Source: Paraburkholderia sp. Tr-20389 (GTDB lineage Bacteria > Pseudomonadota > Gammaproteobacteria > Burkholderiales > Burkholderiaceae). From it: a stretch of DNA of 64,000 nt. Position 1 is the stretch's first letter; each line of letters begins with the position of its first letter. Location of the stretch: NCBI RefSeq assembly GCF_017104565.1, contig NZ_JAAGPD010000003.1, positions 124,001 to 188,000 of the forward strand. The letters are read 5' to 3'. This document shows positions 51,490-61,527 of the stretch, piece by piece. Under the pieces are notes generated by a model. That model saw only the letters and a list, made by a program, of their open reading frames with translations, was not told the DNA's origin and did not search any database. The translations under genes and the position numbers were made by a program.

Positions 51490-52506
51490 TCAAACCCGCC
51501 GCTTGCTCCGCCGGAACTGATCGAACAGCACGGCCAGCAGCAAGATACCGCCGCGAATCAGATACTGATAGAACGTCGGCACGTTGAGCAGGCTCATCGC
51601 GTCCTGCACCGAGCCCATGATGAGCACGCCGACCAGCACGCCGGAGATCGTCGCGACGCCGCCCGTCAGCGACACGCCGCCCAGCACGCACGCCGAAATC
51701 ACGCCGAGTTCGAGACCCACCGAAGTCTTCGGGTCGCCGAGGCTCATCCGCGACGCGAGCATCACACCCGCGAAGCCCGTCACGAGACCTTGCAGCACGA
51801 ACACCGTGATCTTGATGCGCGTGACGGGCAGACCGGCCAGCAACGCAGCCTCGCTATTGCCGCCTACCGCCAGCACGTTCTTGCCGAACACTGTCTTGCG
51901 CAGCAGAAAGCCGAACAGCACGAAGCCGACGATGTTGCTCCAGATCGGATACGAAATGCCGAGGAACGAGCCGCCGCCGAGATCGAAGAAGCTCTCTTCG
52001 GAGATCATCACGGCGTCGCCGTTCGACGTGATGAACGCGAGGCCCCGCACCACTTCCATCATCGCGAGCGTGACGATCAGCGAATTGATCTTGTAGCGCG
52101 CGATCAGCACGCCGTTTACGAGGCCGACCGCGCCGCCCGCCAGCACGCCCGCGGCAACGCCGAGCATCACGCTATGCGTGGCCGTAATCAAGGTAGACGC
52201 CACCACGCCCGCGAAAGCGACGATCGACGCCACGGACAGATCCACTTCGCCGAGCGCCAGCACGAACATCATCGTCACGGAGATCGAGCCGATCAGCGTC
52301 ACGGAGAGCAACAGGCCCTGCATGTTGCGGCTCGTCAGAAAGTCGGGCACCGCGAACGACAGCACCGCGAACAGAATGACGAACACCATCACGATGCCCG
52401 ACTTGTTGATCAGGTCCCACGTGCGGGCCGCGCGCGCGGCTGCACCGGGCGATGCGGCATGTTGGACTGCCGGCTCGGTCGCCGGACGTGTGCTCGGTGT
52501 TTGCAT
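51490..52506 (-). CDS. araH: Arabinose-type ABC transporter permease (AraH/RbsC family)
   Basis: A 338-residue inner-membrane permease of the carbohydrate uptake-2 (RbsC/AraH) family, with many hydrophobic helices and the typical VALGEVDLSVASIVAFAGVV and NGVLIARYKINSLIVTLAMM segments, then GVISACVLGGVSLTGGVATI. It works with the ATPase and binding protein encoded just upstream (77-base and 13-base gaps). The name is inferred from its AraG- and AraF-like partners and the arabinose enzymes next to them. Confidence 0.85.
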   Translation of the reverse strand: MQTPSTRPATEPAVQHAASPGAAARAARTWDLINKSGIVMVFVILFAVLSFAVPDFLTSRNMQGLLLSVTLIGSISVTMMFVLALGEVDLSVASIVAFAGVVASTLITATHSVMLGVAAGVLAGGAVGLVNGVLIARYKINSLIVTLAMMEVVRGLAFITSNGDAVMISEESFFDLGGGSFLGISYPIWSNIVGFVLFGFLLRKTVFGKNVLAVGGNSEAALLAGLPVTRIKITVFVLQGLVTGFAGVMLASRMSLGDPKTSVGLELGVISACVLGGVSLTGGVATISGVLVGVLIMGSVQDAMSLLNVPTFYQYLIRGGILLLAVLFDQFRRSKRRV

Positions 52507-52583
52507 GGTCTTCCAGTTCCGTGGTCTACGTGGTGCGTTGTTGCATCCGCTGTTGCTTCATGGCGCCCGCATGGGCGCGCGCG

Positions 52584-54146
52584 TCATTGCGGCAATGCGA
52601 GTTTGATCAGTTGATCGGGCGTGGCCTGCGTCTTCGGCAGATCGCCGACGATGCGTCCTTCCTTCATCACCAGCACGCGGTCCGCGACGCCGATCACTTC
52701 CGCCAGATCACTCGATACGACGATCACCGTGCGCCCTGCTTCCGCGAGGTCGTACAGCAAGTCATAGATTTCCGCGCGTGCGCCGACGTCGATGCCGCGC
52801 GTCGGCTCGTCGAGCAGGAACACGTCGATGCGCTCCGCCAGCCAGCGCGACAGAATCACCTTCTGCTGGTTGCCGCCCGACAACGTGCCGATCACCGTTT
52901 CCGTGTTGCGCGTCTTGATCGACAGCTTGTCGATGTATTCGCGCGTGAGGTCGCGTTCGCGCTTGCCGTTCAGCAGAAAGCTCAACGGACTGAAGTGCCG
53001 GCGCGCGCTGATGTTCAGGTTGTCGGCCACCGACGCAATCGCGACGATACCTTCCTGCTTGCGATCTTCAGGGCACAGCGCAATGCCCGCACGCACCGCG
53101 TCGCGTGGCGTCGAGAATGACACGCGCTTGCCGTTCAGCTCGACATGACCGCCCGTAGGCTGCGTGGCGCCATACAGCAGCTTCATCAGCTCGGAACGCC
53201 CCGCGCCCACGAGCCCGAAGAAGCCGACGATCTCGCCTTTGCGCGCAGTGAAGGAGACCGGAGCGGAGAGCCCCGGCCCCATCAACTGCTTCGCTTCAAG
53301 CTGTACCTCGCCCGCCTGGCGCGGGCGATAACCATATACATCGCGGATCGAGCGGCCGACCATGCAGCTGATCAGCCGGTCGCGATCCAGGTCCGCCACG
53401 GAGTCGAACGTTTCGATCCGGCGGCCGTCGCGAAACACGGTGACGCGGTCGCACAGTTCGTACACCTCGTCCATCCGGTGCGTGACGTAAATCACTGCGT
53501 GCCCCTGGGCGCGCAATGCATTGATGATCTTGAAGAGCCGTTCCGTTTCTCGCGCGGACAACGAACTGGTCGGTTCGTCGAACGCAATCACGCGCGCGTC
53601 GCGCATCAGCGCCTTGCCGATTTCGATCATCTGCCGCTGGCCGATCGACAGGCTCTTCACCTGCGCATTCGGATCGATCGATTCGCCGAGGCGCTCGAGT
53701 TCCGTCATCGCGCGCTTGACGAGCGCCTTCTCGTCGAGCACGCCGAAACGGTTCGGCAACTGCCCGAGCATCAGGTTTTCCGCGACCGTCAGCTCGGGCA
53801 CGAGATGCAGTTCCTGATAGATGATCGCGATGCCCGCCTCGATCGCGGCCTTCGTCGTCGTGAACTTGTGTTCGACGCCGGCGAGGCGCAATGCGCCCGA
53901 CTGCGTCTGGTTCACGCCCGACAGCACCTTCAGCAGCGTCGATTTGCCTGCGCCGTTCTCGCCCATCAGGCCGTGCACTTCACCTCCGCGCACTTCGAAC
54001 GACACGTTGTCGAGCGCCACCACGCCCGGGAACGCGACGGTGATGCCGTCGAGTTCGAGATGCGTGGCGGCCGCCGTCAACGGCTGTTCAAGAGGAGCGA
54101 CAACTTGTGCGCTGGCGGCGTCATTCGCGTTCATCGTGTTTTGCAT
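52584..54146 (-). CDS. araG: Arabinose ABC transporter ATP-binding protein
   Basis: A 520-residue double-ATPase of the sugar uptake-2 family. First NBD: Walker [31 protein letters not shown], Walker [16 protein letters not shown]. Second NBD has the usual degenerate Walker A ([16 protein letters not shown]), [15 protein letters not shown] and [15 protein letters not shown]. The specific [19 protein letters not shown]-type segment resembles E. coli AraG. It lies between the binding protein and permease genes. Confidence 0.87.
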   Translation of the reverse strand: MQNTMNANDAASAQVVAPLEQPLTAAATHLELDGITVAFPGVVALDNVSFEVRGGEVHGLMGENGAGKSTLLKVLSGVNQTQSGALRLAGVEHKFTTTKAAIEAGIAIIYQELHLVPELTVAENLMLGQLPNRFGVLDEKALVKRAMTELERLGESIDPNAQVKSLSIGQRQMIEIGKALMRDARVIAFDEPTSSLSARETERLFKIINALRAQGHAVIYVTHRMDEVYELCDRVTVFRDGRRIETFDSVADLDRDRLISCMVGRSIRDVYGYRPRQAGEVQLEAKQLMGPGLSAPVSFTARKGEIVGFFGLVGAGRSELMKLLYGATQPTGGHVELNGKRVSFSTPRDAVRAGIALCPEDRKQEGIVAIASVADNLNISARRHFSPLSFLLNGKRERDLTREYIDKLSIKTRNTETVIGTLSGGNQQKVILSRWLAERIDVFLLDEPTRGIDVGARAEIYDLLYDLAEAGRTVIVVSSDLAEVIGVADRVLVMKEGRIVGDLPKTQATPDQLIKLALPQ

Positions 54147-54159
54147 CCGTTCTACCGCT

Positions 54160-55164
54160 TCAGATTCCGAGTTCCGTACGCACGTCCTTCCAGTTTTCGC
54201 GCGTCATCAGCTTGCCCGTCGTCTGCGTATCGGCGGGCGGCTGCTTGCCGTTCTTGATCCAGTCGACGAGGTTCTGCGTGCTCTGCTTGCCATGGTTCGT
54301 CGAGCTGACGGCGATGGTGCCGTAGAAGCCCGTCGGTTCCTTCTTCTGGAACTCGGCGAACGCTTCGCCCGCGCCGTTGATGCCGACGCCGATCACGTCC
54401 GCGCCCGGAATATGCAGCTGCTCGGTGGCGCGCACGCCGCCCAGCACGGTCTCTTCGTTCAGCGCGAAGATCACCCACTTCTTGATGTTCGGGTGCTTCG
54501 ACAGCACGGGCGATGCCGCGTTGAAGCCGCCTTCGTCGTCGGTGGTCTTTTGCGGCGCGTCGAAGATGTTGTCCTTCTTGAAGCCGTTCGCGAGCAGCGA
54601 TTCCGTTGCGCCGTCGGTGCGCAGCTTGGCCGTCGGCAGTTCGTAGTCGGTGATGCGGATCGCGCCCACTTCTTCCGGCTTCCAGCCGCGCTTCTTCATT
54701 TCGTCGGTGATCGCCTGGCCGACCTGATTGCCGATCTTGAACGCCGACATGCCGAGGTGCGGCACACCCGCGAGCGGCTTGCCCGTCGAGTCGACGAGCT
54801 GATCGTCGACGGTGACGAACTTCATGTTGTAGCGCTTGGCGCGCGCCTGAATGGCCGGTCCGAGACGCACGTCGGGCGGGCAGATCACGAAGCCCTGCGC
54901 GCCTTGTGCGCCGAGGTTGTCGATCGCGGCCAGCACCTTCTCGCCGTCAGGCGCGCCGATGTTCACCACCGAGAAGCCTTCCTTCTGGCCCAAAGCGGTC
55001 GCCGCCTTCTGCTCGTTGATGAACCATGCCTGTTCGGGCATCTTCACGAGCACGCCGATTTTCAGCGGCGTGTCCGCATGCGCGGTCAACTGCATGGCGA
55101 ACGGCGTAGCCAGCAGTGCTGCGGCCATCGCGGACAAAGTAAGGCGTCGAAGCTTGCGGGTCAT
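54160..55164 (-). CDS. araF: L-arabinose-binding protein
   Basis: A 334-residue periplasmic binding protein with signal peptide (about residues 1-30, LTAHADT). It aligns well with E. coli Ara[83 protein letters not shown] and [12 protein letters not shown]. It delivers L-arabinose (possibly also D-galactose or D-fucose) to AraGH. AAGGAG precedes the start. It follows the L-arabinose 1-dehydrogenase gene by 93 bases. Confidence 0.9.
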   Translation of the reverse strand: MTRKLRRLTLSAMAAALLATPFAMQLTAHADTPLKIGVLVKMPEQAWFINEQKAATALGQKEGFSVVNIGAPDGEKVLAAIDNLGAQGAQGFVICPPDVRLGPAIQARAKRYNMKFVTVDDQLVDSTGKPLAGVPHLGMSAFKIGNQVGQAITDEMKKRGWKPEEVGAIRITDYELPTAKLRTDGATESLLANGFKKDNIFDAPQKTTDDEGGFNAASPVLSKHPNIKKWVIFALNEETVLGGVRATEQLHIPGADVIGVGINGAGEAFAEFQKKEPTGFYGTIAVSSTNHGKQSTQNLVDWIKNGKQPPADTQTTGKLMTRENWKDVRTELGI

Positions 55165-55257
55165 GCTTAGTCTCCTTGAACAGCGGTTGCTTGTGGTTGT
55201 TCGAATCAGCGCTTAACGGGTCTAAATGGACGACCGGGCCCGCGCTACTCTCAGGCT

Positions 55258-56368
<1,111 letters not shown>

Positions 56369-56626
56369 TATTTGAGACTCCTCAGTTTCACAGCGCAGCC
56401 GATACGTCGATCGACGAATTAGCCAAACTATATGCGTGACGACGATACGTTTTGATTGGTGTTTTCCCCCATGCACAACCCTTAAAAGTCATTCTATTTA
56501 TCCGTTGTAGCACGATGACCGACATGTGGCAGCGCAATACGTACCCGCTATTTAAGACATTTGCCGCCCGGTGGACTTTTCAAAAGTTTGCTTGTAAGCC
56601 CTAATGGACATCGGCGTGTACGACGC

Positions 56627-56643
56627 ATATAGTCTTACTATAT
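56627..56643. promoter_or_regulatory. GntR/FadR-type operator before the arabonate dehydratase gene
   Basis: ATATAGTCTTACTATAT is a perfect 7+7 inverted repeat with 3-base centre. Its core TAGTCTTACTA (56630-56640) fits the FadR-subfamily consensus T-N-G-T-N3-A-C-N-A exactly. It ends 24 bases before the dehydratase start, a repressor-like position, and the FadR-type regulator gene is directly downstream of that gene. Confidence 0.75.
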
Positions 56644-56667
56644 TTGAACAAAACTGAACGAGACACC

Positions 56668-58410
56668 ATGAGCGACCAACCCCGCAAGCTGCGCTCCGCC
56701 GCCTGGTTCGGCACCGCCGACAAGAACGGCTTCATGTACCGCAGCTGGATGAAGAATCAGGGCATCCCCGATCACGAATTCGCCGGCAAGCCGATCATCG
56801 GCATCTGCAACACGTGGTCCGAACTGACGCCGTGCAATGCGCACTTTCGCAAGCTCGCGGAGCACGTGAAGCGCGGCGTGTTCGAAGCGGGTGGCTTCCC
56901 CGTGGAATTCCCCGTGTTCTCAAACGGCGAGTCGAACCTGCGGCCCACGGCGATGTTCACGCGCAACCTCGCGAGCATGGACGTCGAGGAATCGATTCGC
57001 GGCAACCCCATCGACGCCGTCGTGCTGCTCGCCGGTTGCGACAAGACCACGCCAGCGCTGCTGATGGGCGCGGCCAGTTGTGACGTGCCGGCGATCGTCG
57101 TGAGCGGCGGCCCGATGCTGAACGGCAAGCACGAAGGACGCGATATCGGCTCGGGAACGGTCGTGTGGCAACTGAGCGAACAGGTGAAGGCAGGCAAGAT
57201 CTCGATTCACGAGTTCATGTCGGCGGAAGCGGGCATGTCGCGCTCGGCGGGCACCTGCAACACGATGGGCACGGCATCGACGATGGCCTGCATGGCCGAA
57301 GCGCTCGGCGTCACGCTGCCGCACAACGCGGCCATTCCGGCCGTCGATTCGCGCCGCTATGTGCTCGCGCATCTGTCGGGTATGCGCATCGTCGAAATGG
57401 CGCTGCAAGACGTGCGGCTGTCGAAGCTGCTCACGCGCGAAGCGTTCGAGAACGCGATCCGTGCGAATGCGGCGATCGGCGGCTCGACCAATGCGGCGAT
57501 TCACCTGAAGGCGATTGCGGGGCGTATCGGCGTGAACCTCGAACTCGACGACTGGACGCGCATCGGACGCGGCACGCCGACGCTCGTCGATCTGCAGCCT
57601 TCAGGCCGCTTCCTGATGGAAGAGTTCTATTACGCGGGCGGCTTGCCTGCCGTGCTGCGCAGACTCGGCGAAGCTGGCCTGCTGCCGCATCCCGATGCGT
57701 TGACGGCGAACGGCAAGTCGCTGTGGGAGAACTGCATCGACGCGCCGATCTACAACGACGAAGTGATCCGTCCGCTGGAAAAGCCGCTGCGCGAAGACGG
57801 CGGTCTGTGCGTACTGCGCGGCAATCTCGCGCCGAACGGCGCGGTCCTCAAGCCGTCTGCCGCAACGCCTGCGCTGTTGAAGCATCGCGGTCGCGCAGTC
57901 GTGTTCGAAAACTTCGACGACTACAAGAAGCGCATCGCCGATCCCGATCTCGATGTGACGGCGGATTCCGTGCTCGTGATGAAGAACTGCGGACCGAAGG
58001 GCTATCCGGGCATGGCCGAAGTCGGCAACATGGGGTTGCCGCCGAAGCTGCTCGCGCAAGGCGTGACGGACATGGTGCGCGTGTCGGATGCACGCATGAG
58101 CGGCACCGCTTACGGCACGGTGGTGCTGCACGTGGCGCCCGAGGCGCGTGCGGGCGGACCGCTCGCTGTCGTGCGCAACGGCGACTGGATCGATCTGGAT
58201 TGCGACGCGGGCCGTCTGCATGTCGATATCGACGAGAAGGAAATGACCGCGCGTCTCGCCGAATGGAAGGAGAACCAGCAGCGCAATCCCGCCGATGCGA
58301 GCGGCTATCGCAATCTCTACATCGACCACGTGATGCAGGCCGATCAGGGTTGCGACTTCGATTTCCTCGTGGGTTGTCGCGGCGCGGAAGTCCCGCCGCA
58401 TTCGCATTGA
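56668..58410 (+). CDS. L-arabonate dehydratase (IlvD/Edd family)
   Basis: A 580-residue dehydratase of the IlvD/Edd family, pentonate branch. The [2Fe-2S] cysteines are C56 (LTPCNAH), C124 (LLAGCDKTTPALLMG) and C197 (GTCNTMGTASTM), the same positions known for arabinonate dehydratase from Rhizobium. ANAAIGGSTNAAIHLKAIAG, VMKNCGPKGYPGMAEVGN and VSDARMSGTAYG follow. It converts L-arabonate to 2-dehydro-3-deoxy-L-arabonate. Start ATG at 56668 with a weak GAGACA ribosome site. It is divergent from the arabinose dehydrogenase gene. Confidence 0.9.
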   Translation: MSDQPRKLRSAAWFGTADKNGFMYRSWMKNQGIPDHEFAGKPIIGICNTWSELTPCNAHFRKLAEHVKRGVFEAGGFPVEFPVFSNGESNLRPTAMFTRNLASMDVEESIRGNPIDAVVLLAGCDKTTPALLMGAASCDVPAIVVSGGPMLNGKHEGRDIGSGTVVWQLSEQVKAGKISIHEFMSAEAGMSRSAGTCNTMGTASTMACMAEALGVTLPHNAAIPAVDSRRYVLAHLSGMRIVEMALQDVRLSKLLTREAFENAIRANAAIGGSTNAAIHLKAIAGRIGVNLELDDWTRIGRGTPTLVDLQPSGRFLMEEFYYAGGLPAVLRRLGEAGLLPHPDALTANGKSLWENCIDAPIYNDEVIRPLEKPLREDGGLCVLRGNLAPNGAVLKPSAATPALLKHRGRAVVFENFDDYKKRIADPDLDVTADSVLVMKNCGPKGYPGMAEVGNMGLPPKLLAQGVTDMVRVSDARMSGTAYGTVVLHVAPEARAGGPLAVVRNGDWIDLDCDAGRLHVDIDEKEMTARLAEWKENQQRNPADASGYRNLYIDHVMQADQGCDFDFLVGCRGAEVPPHSH

Positions 58411-58439
58411 ACGCGAACGCGCTTACCGCGCGTTAAGCG

Positions 58440-59159
58440 TCACGTCGTGCCGATGCCGAGAATCGTATCGGCGTCGGCACGCGCGTGTTCGAGCTGCACG
58501 AGGCTCGCCTGACGCGCGGCCAGCGCATCGCGATTCAGGATCGCGGTGAGAATCGCTTTATGGCGCGGCAACGACAGCGCATGTGTGTCGGGGTGGCGGC
58601 TCGTCAGCTTGATCGACTCCGACAACGCCAGCGACATCATGTTGCCGATATACGCGAGCATGTCGTTGTGCGTTGCGGCCATGATCGCGCGGTGAAATTC
58701 CAGGTCCGGTTCGAGCAGATCGCCGGCGCTTTGCGCGTGCTCCATGCGGTCGTACGCGGAGCCGATGCGCTCCAGGTCTTCATCCGTCGCGGCCGTTGCG
58801 GCAAGCGCGGCCGCCGCCGGTTCGATGATGCGGCGCACCGTCATCAGCGACAGAAAGAACTCCCCTTCAGGAATGCTGTTCAGTGTCCAGTAGAGCACAT
58901 CGGGATCGAGCATGTGCCACTCTTCGCGCGGCCGCACGACACTGCCCACGCGAGGCTTCGAAACCACCAGACCTTTTGCCACCAGCACACGCGTTGCTTC
59001 GCGCAACACGGGACGGCTCACGCCGTACTTTTCGCACAGCGTCGCTTCGGCGGGCAGACGTTCGCCCGGCACCAGCCTGCCGCTGACGATTTCGATACCG
59101 AGTTCCTGCACGATCCGCGCATGCAGGCTTTTGCGTTTCTGAAGATGCCGGTAGTCCAT
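58440..59159 (-). CDS. GntR-family (FadR type) regulator of the arabinose locus
   Basis: A 239-residue regulator. Winged HTH at about residues 10-75 (VSGRLVPGERLPAEATLCEK, YGVSRPVLREATRVLVAKG), then an FCD domain with EPDLEFHRAIMAATHNDML and the metal/ligand His in SLPRHKAILTAI. It converges with the arabonate dehydratase gene (29 bases between stops). A perfect FadR-type operator before that gene makes it the likely arabinose-pathway repressor, with L-arabonate or a downstream acid as possible effector; this is inference. Confidence 0.87.
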   Translation of the reverse strand: MDYRHLQKRKSLHARIVQELGIEIVSGRLVPGERLPAEATLCEKYGVSRPVLREATRVLVAKGLVVSKPRVGSVVRPREEWHMLDPDVLYWTLNSIPEGEFFLSLMTVRRIIEPAAAALAATAATDEDLERIGSAYDRMEHAQSAGDLLEPDLEFHRAIMAATHNDMLAYIGNMMSLALSESIKLTSRHPDTHALSLPRHKAILTAILNRDALAARQASLVQLEHARADADTILGIGTT

Positions 59160-59417
59160 GATGTATTTGTTGTGGCCGTGCGAATGCGGATAGCTGTACC
59201 GTTCCCTGTGGGCTGTGCAAGCATAGCATGGGGCGCACGCGCCGCCGTGCGCTTTGACGAAGCACCGCACGCCGACATTATCGCGCTTGCTGCATATCGC
59301 AATGCGTGCGCTGAACCGCGTTGGGTTCGCTTTTTGCTTGATCGTGCGCAGGTTGGCTGCTTTACTCGAAATGGACCCGGGACTCCCGCGCATTCCCCTC
59401 GACATGGATCAACGGCA

Positions 59418-59657
59418 ATGAAGCTCAAACCGCTACTTTTGCTGATCGTGTGCGTGGCGGCGGCGAACGTCGGAACGGCCGCCACGCGCGACGAACAGAC
59501 CAAGGCGTGCAAGCACGACGCAATCAAGTTTTGCGCGATCCATATCCCCAACAAGGAAAAGATCGAAGCCTGCATGAAAGAGCACTACGACAAGCTGTCG
59601 CCAAAGTGCCAGGCAATGTTCGATGCTCCCAGCAGCGACAGCCAGTCGTCCAGCTAG
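59418..59657 (+). CDS. Small secreted Cys-rich-repeat protein
   Basis: A 79-residue precursor with signal peptide (residues 1-21, NVGTAATRD). The mature part holds one four-Cys unit, ACKHDAIKFC...EACMKEHYDKLSPKCQAMF, which matches the cysteine-rich repeat of the GLG1 type found in small periplasmic proteobacterial proteins; two disulfides are likely. It ends in a Ser-rich tail. ATG at 59418; the much longer frame upstream is antisense to the GntR gene and not real. Function unknown. Confidence 0.75.
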   Translation: MKLKPLLLLIVCVAAANVGTAATRDEQTKACKHDAIKFCAIHIPNKEKIEACMKEHYDKLSPKCQAMFDAPSSDSQSSS

Positions 59658-59663
59658 GCGTGG

Positions 59664-60713
59664 CTAATTCACCTTGACGAGCGGCACCGACACTTCGACG
59701 CGGCCCGTTTCGAGACCGACCGTATTGCGCATGGTGCGCAGGCGGAAAGCATCGAGCGCGCGATGTTGTGATTCGTCGCCGATGCCGAGCTTCGTCAGCA
59801 GATCCGCAACGATCGCATAGAGAATCGACGAGTTGCCGTCTTCCACTTTCACCGCAATGCCGAGCGCGCCTTTCGCGCCGAGCTTCGCCGTCTGCGCCGA
59901 TGCGCGCACGCCGATCGCGTAGCTTGCGTCCGCGCCGAGCTTGCCCACCAGCGCGCCTTTGAATGCGCTCATCAATACTGTGCAGAACCGTCCTTCGCCC
60001 GCGACCATCTCGGGATGCGCAGTCATCGCACGATAGATGTGCGCGAGCGCCGCGTCGCGCTGCTTATCGGTTGAAGCATGTCCGTCGGCGGCACGCGCAA
60101 GCTTCATGTAAAGACGCGCGAGACGGTCGAGCGGGAATGCGGGCGTCGGCAGATTGCAGCCGTCGACGGCCCACTGCACGCCTTCGTCGGGAAGATCGCA
60201 CGCTTCTGCGACCACGCGCTTCACGCGTTGCTGCAACGGGTGATCCGGCAGATGATAGTCGGCCAGCGCCACGCCGAGCGCCCGCGCACCCGCCAGCATC
60301 CCCGCGTGCTTGCCCGAGCAGTTGCTGCACACGGCGCCCGGCAAGAAATCGCGTTTGATCCACTCGCGGTAGACGGCATCCGAAATGGGCGGATGGCCGC
60401 CGCAACGCAAGTCGGCCTCGGTGGCCTGCGACTTCGCGAGCATGCTGCGCGCGCGTTCGATATGCCGCGCTTCGCTGCTGTGCGAGGCGCACATCAGCGC
60501 GAGGTCCGCGTCGTCGAAACCAAAGCGTTCGAGCGCGCCCGTTTCGACGACGGCGAGCGCCTGCGCCGGCTTGGCCGCCGACCGGACGAGCGTGAAGCGC
60601 GACGGGTCGCCGCTCGCATACAGCAACCCTCCGTCCGTATCGACGACGGCCACGTGCGCGACATGCGTGTTCTCGACGACATCGCCGCGATAAACGGTTG
60701 CAGCAACGGACAT
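59664..60713 (-). CDS. Rhizobium-type (type II-like) L-asparaginase
   Basis: A 349-residue protein of the asparaginase II family (Rhizobium etli AnsA type, PF06089), unrelated in fold to E. coli asparaginases. Signatures: ATVYRGDVVENTHVAHVAVV, LVRSAAKPAQALAVVE (Ser-x-x-Lys), CASHSSEARHIERAR, the Cys motif in CSNCSGKHAGMLAGARALG and VDGCNLPTPAFPLDRLARLY. It hydrolyses asparagine to aspartate and ammonia. ATG at 60713 with AAAGGAGACC upstream. It is convergent with the Cys-rich protein gene, six bases apart. Confidence 0.87.
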   Translation of the reverse strand: MSVAATVYRGDVVENTHVAHVAVVDTDGGLLYASGDPSRFTLVRSAAKPAQALAVVETGALERFGFDDADLALMCASHSSEARHIERARSMLAKSQATEADLRCGGHPPISDAVYREWIKRDFLPGAVCSNCSGKHAGMLAGARALGVALADYHLPDHPLQQRVKRVVAEACDLPDEGVQWAVDGCNLPTPAFPLDRLARLYMKLARAADGHASTDKQRDAALAHIYRAMTAHPEMVAGEGRFCTVLMSAFKGALVGKLGADASYAIGVRASAQTAKLGAKGALGIAVKVEDGNSSILYAIVADLLTKLGIGDESQHRALDAFRLRTMRNTVGLETGRVEVSVPLVKVN

Positions 60714-60920
60714 TCCGGGTCTCCTTTCCAGTCGTGTTCCGATTCTGTATGCAGAAAAAGCCGTACATGTCCGCCGGATTCTACAGCCCTGCCAGGCGCG
60801 ATCCGTGCGTGTCGGGTACATTGGGCTCCCCCGGCACACCTTCACATGAAGCCGGGGACAGTCCGACTCAGGCCGCGCAAGCGGAATCGATCGCAAAGCT
60901 TCTACGACAGGAGAACGGAA

Positions 60921-61232
60921 ATGCGTATCGCCAGGAAACTGATCGTCCTTCTCGCCTCGGCCTCGCTAGGCATCGGCGCCGTCGCGCCGGCCTTCGCGCA
61001 AAACGACGCGTCGGGCGGCACGGACGCGACGGGCGCCGCCGCGTCTGCCGCGAAGCCGACCAAGCAGCAGCGCAAGCAGGCCCACAAGGAAGCGCGCGCG
61101 AAGAAGAACGCCGAGCTGAAGAAGCTCGAAGACGCGGGCTACCAGCCTGCCCGCGCCAACGACCCGAACTACCCGCAGGATTTGCAAGACGCGCAGAAAA
61201 AAGCGGGCATCGGAGCGGGCGCGAGCCAATAG
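60921..61232 (+). CDS. Small secreted DUF4148-like protein
   Basis: A 103-residue precursor. Signal peptide residues 1-26 (APAFAQN), a low-complexity Ala/Gly/Thr stretch, then a Lys/Arg/Gln-rich helix and the segment ELKKLEDAGYQPARANDPNY followed by PQDLQDAQKK, which has the E-L-x-x-L-E-x-A-G-Y-x-P ... Y-P pattern of the DUF4148 family common in Burkholderia. ACAGGAGAAC lies just before the ATG. It is divergent from the asparaginase gene over about 200 bases and is followed by a clear terminator. Confidence 0.8.
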   Translation: MRIARKLIVLLASASLGIGAVAPAFAQNDASGGTDATGAAASAAKPTKQQRKQAHKEARAKKNAELKKLEDAGYQPARANDPNYPQDLQDAQKKAGIGAGASQ

Positions 61233-61251
61233 TCATCATTCGATTTGAACG

Positions 61252-61285
61252 GCCGCACGCAGGCGTTTTCGGCGTGCGGCTTTTT
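61252..61285 (+). terminator. Rho-independent terminator after the DUF4148-like gene
   Basis: GCCGCACGC / GCGTGCGGC forms a 9-bp stem with an 11-base loop, followed by TTTTT. Confidence 0.88.
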
Positions 61286-61527
61286 GTTTGCCGGTCGCTC
61301 CGTCGTCAGTTGCGACTCCTGCTTTTCAAGCACGCTACTTTTCAGATCGGCGCGCAACCCTTCTGCGCATCCCGCCGTTTCAGCGTCCATATACACGAAT
61401 GCCTGACGCTGTGTGATACTTCCAACGCTTGTCCATACAACGAATTGCATCGCTACAAGTCTGGACATGCCGTGCAGTCGCACATTCCGGCTACAACTAA
61501 AGACGCCAACGTTTTTTCAAGTCAAAA

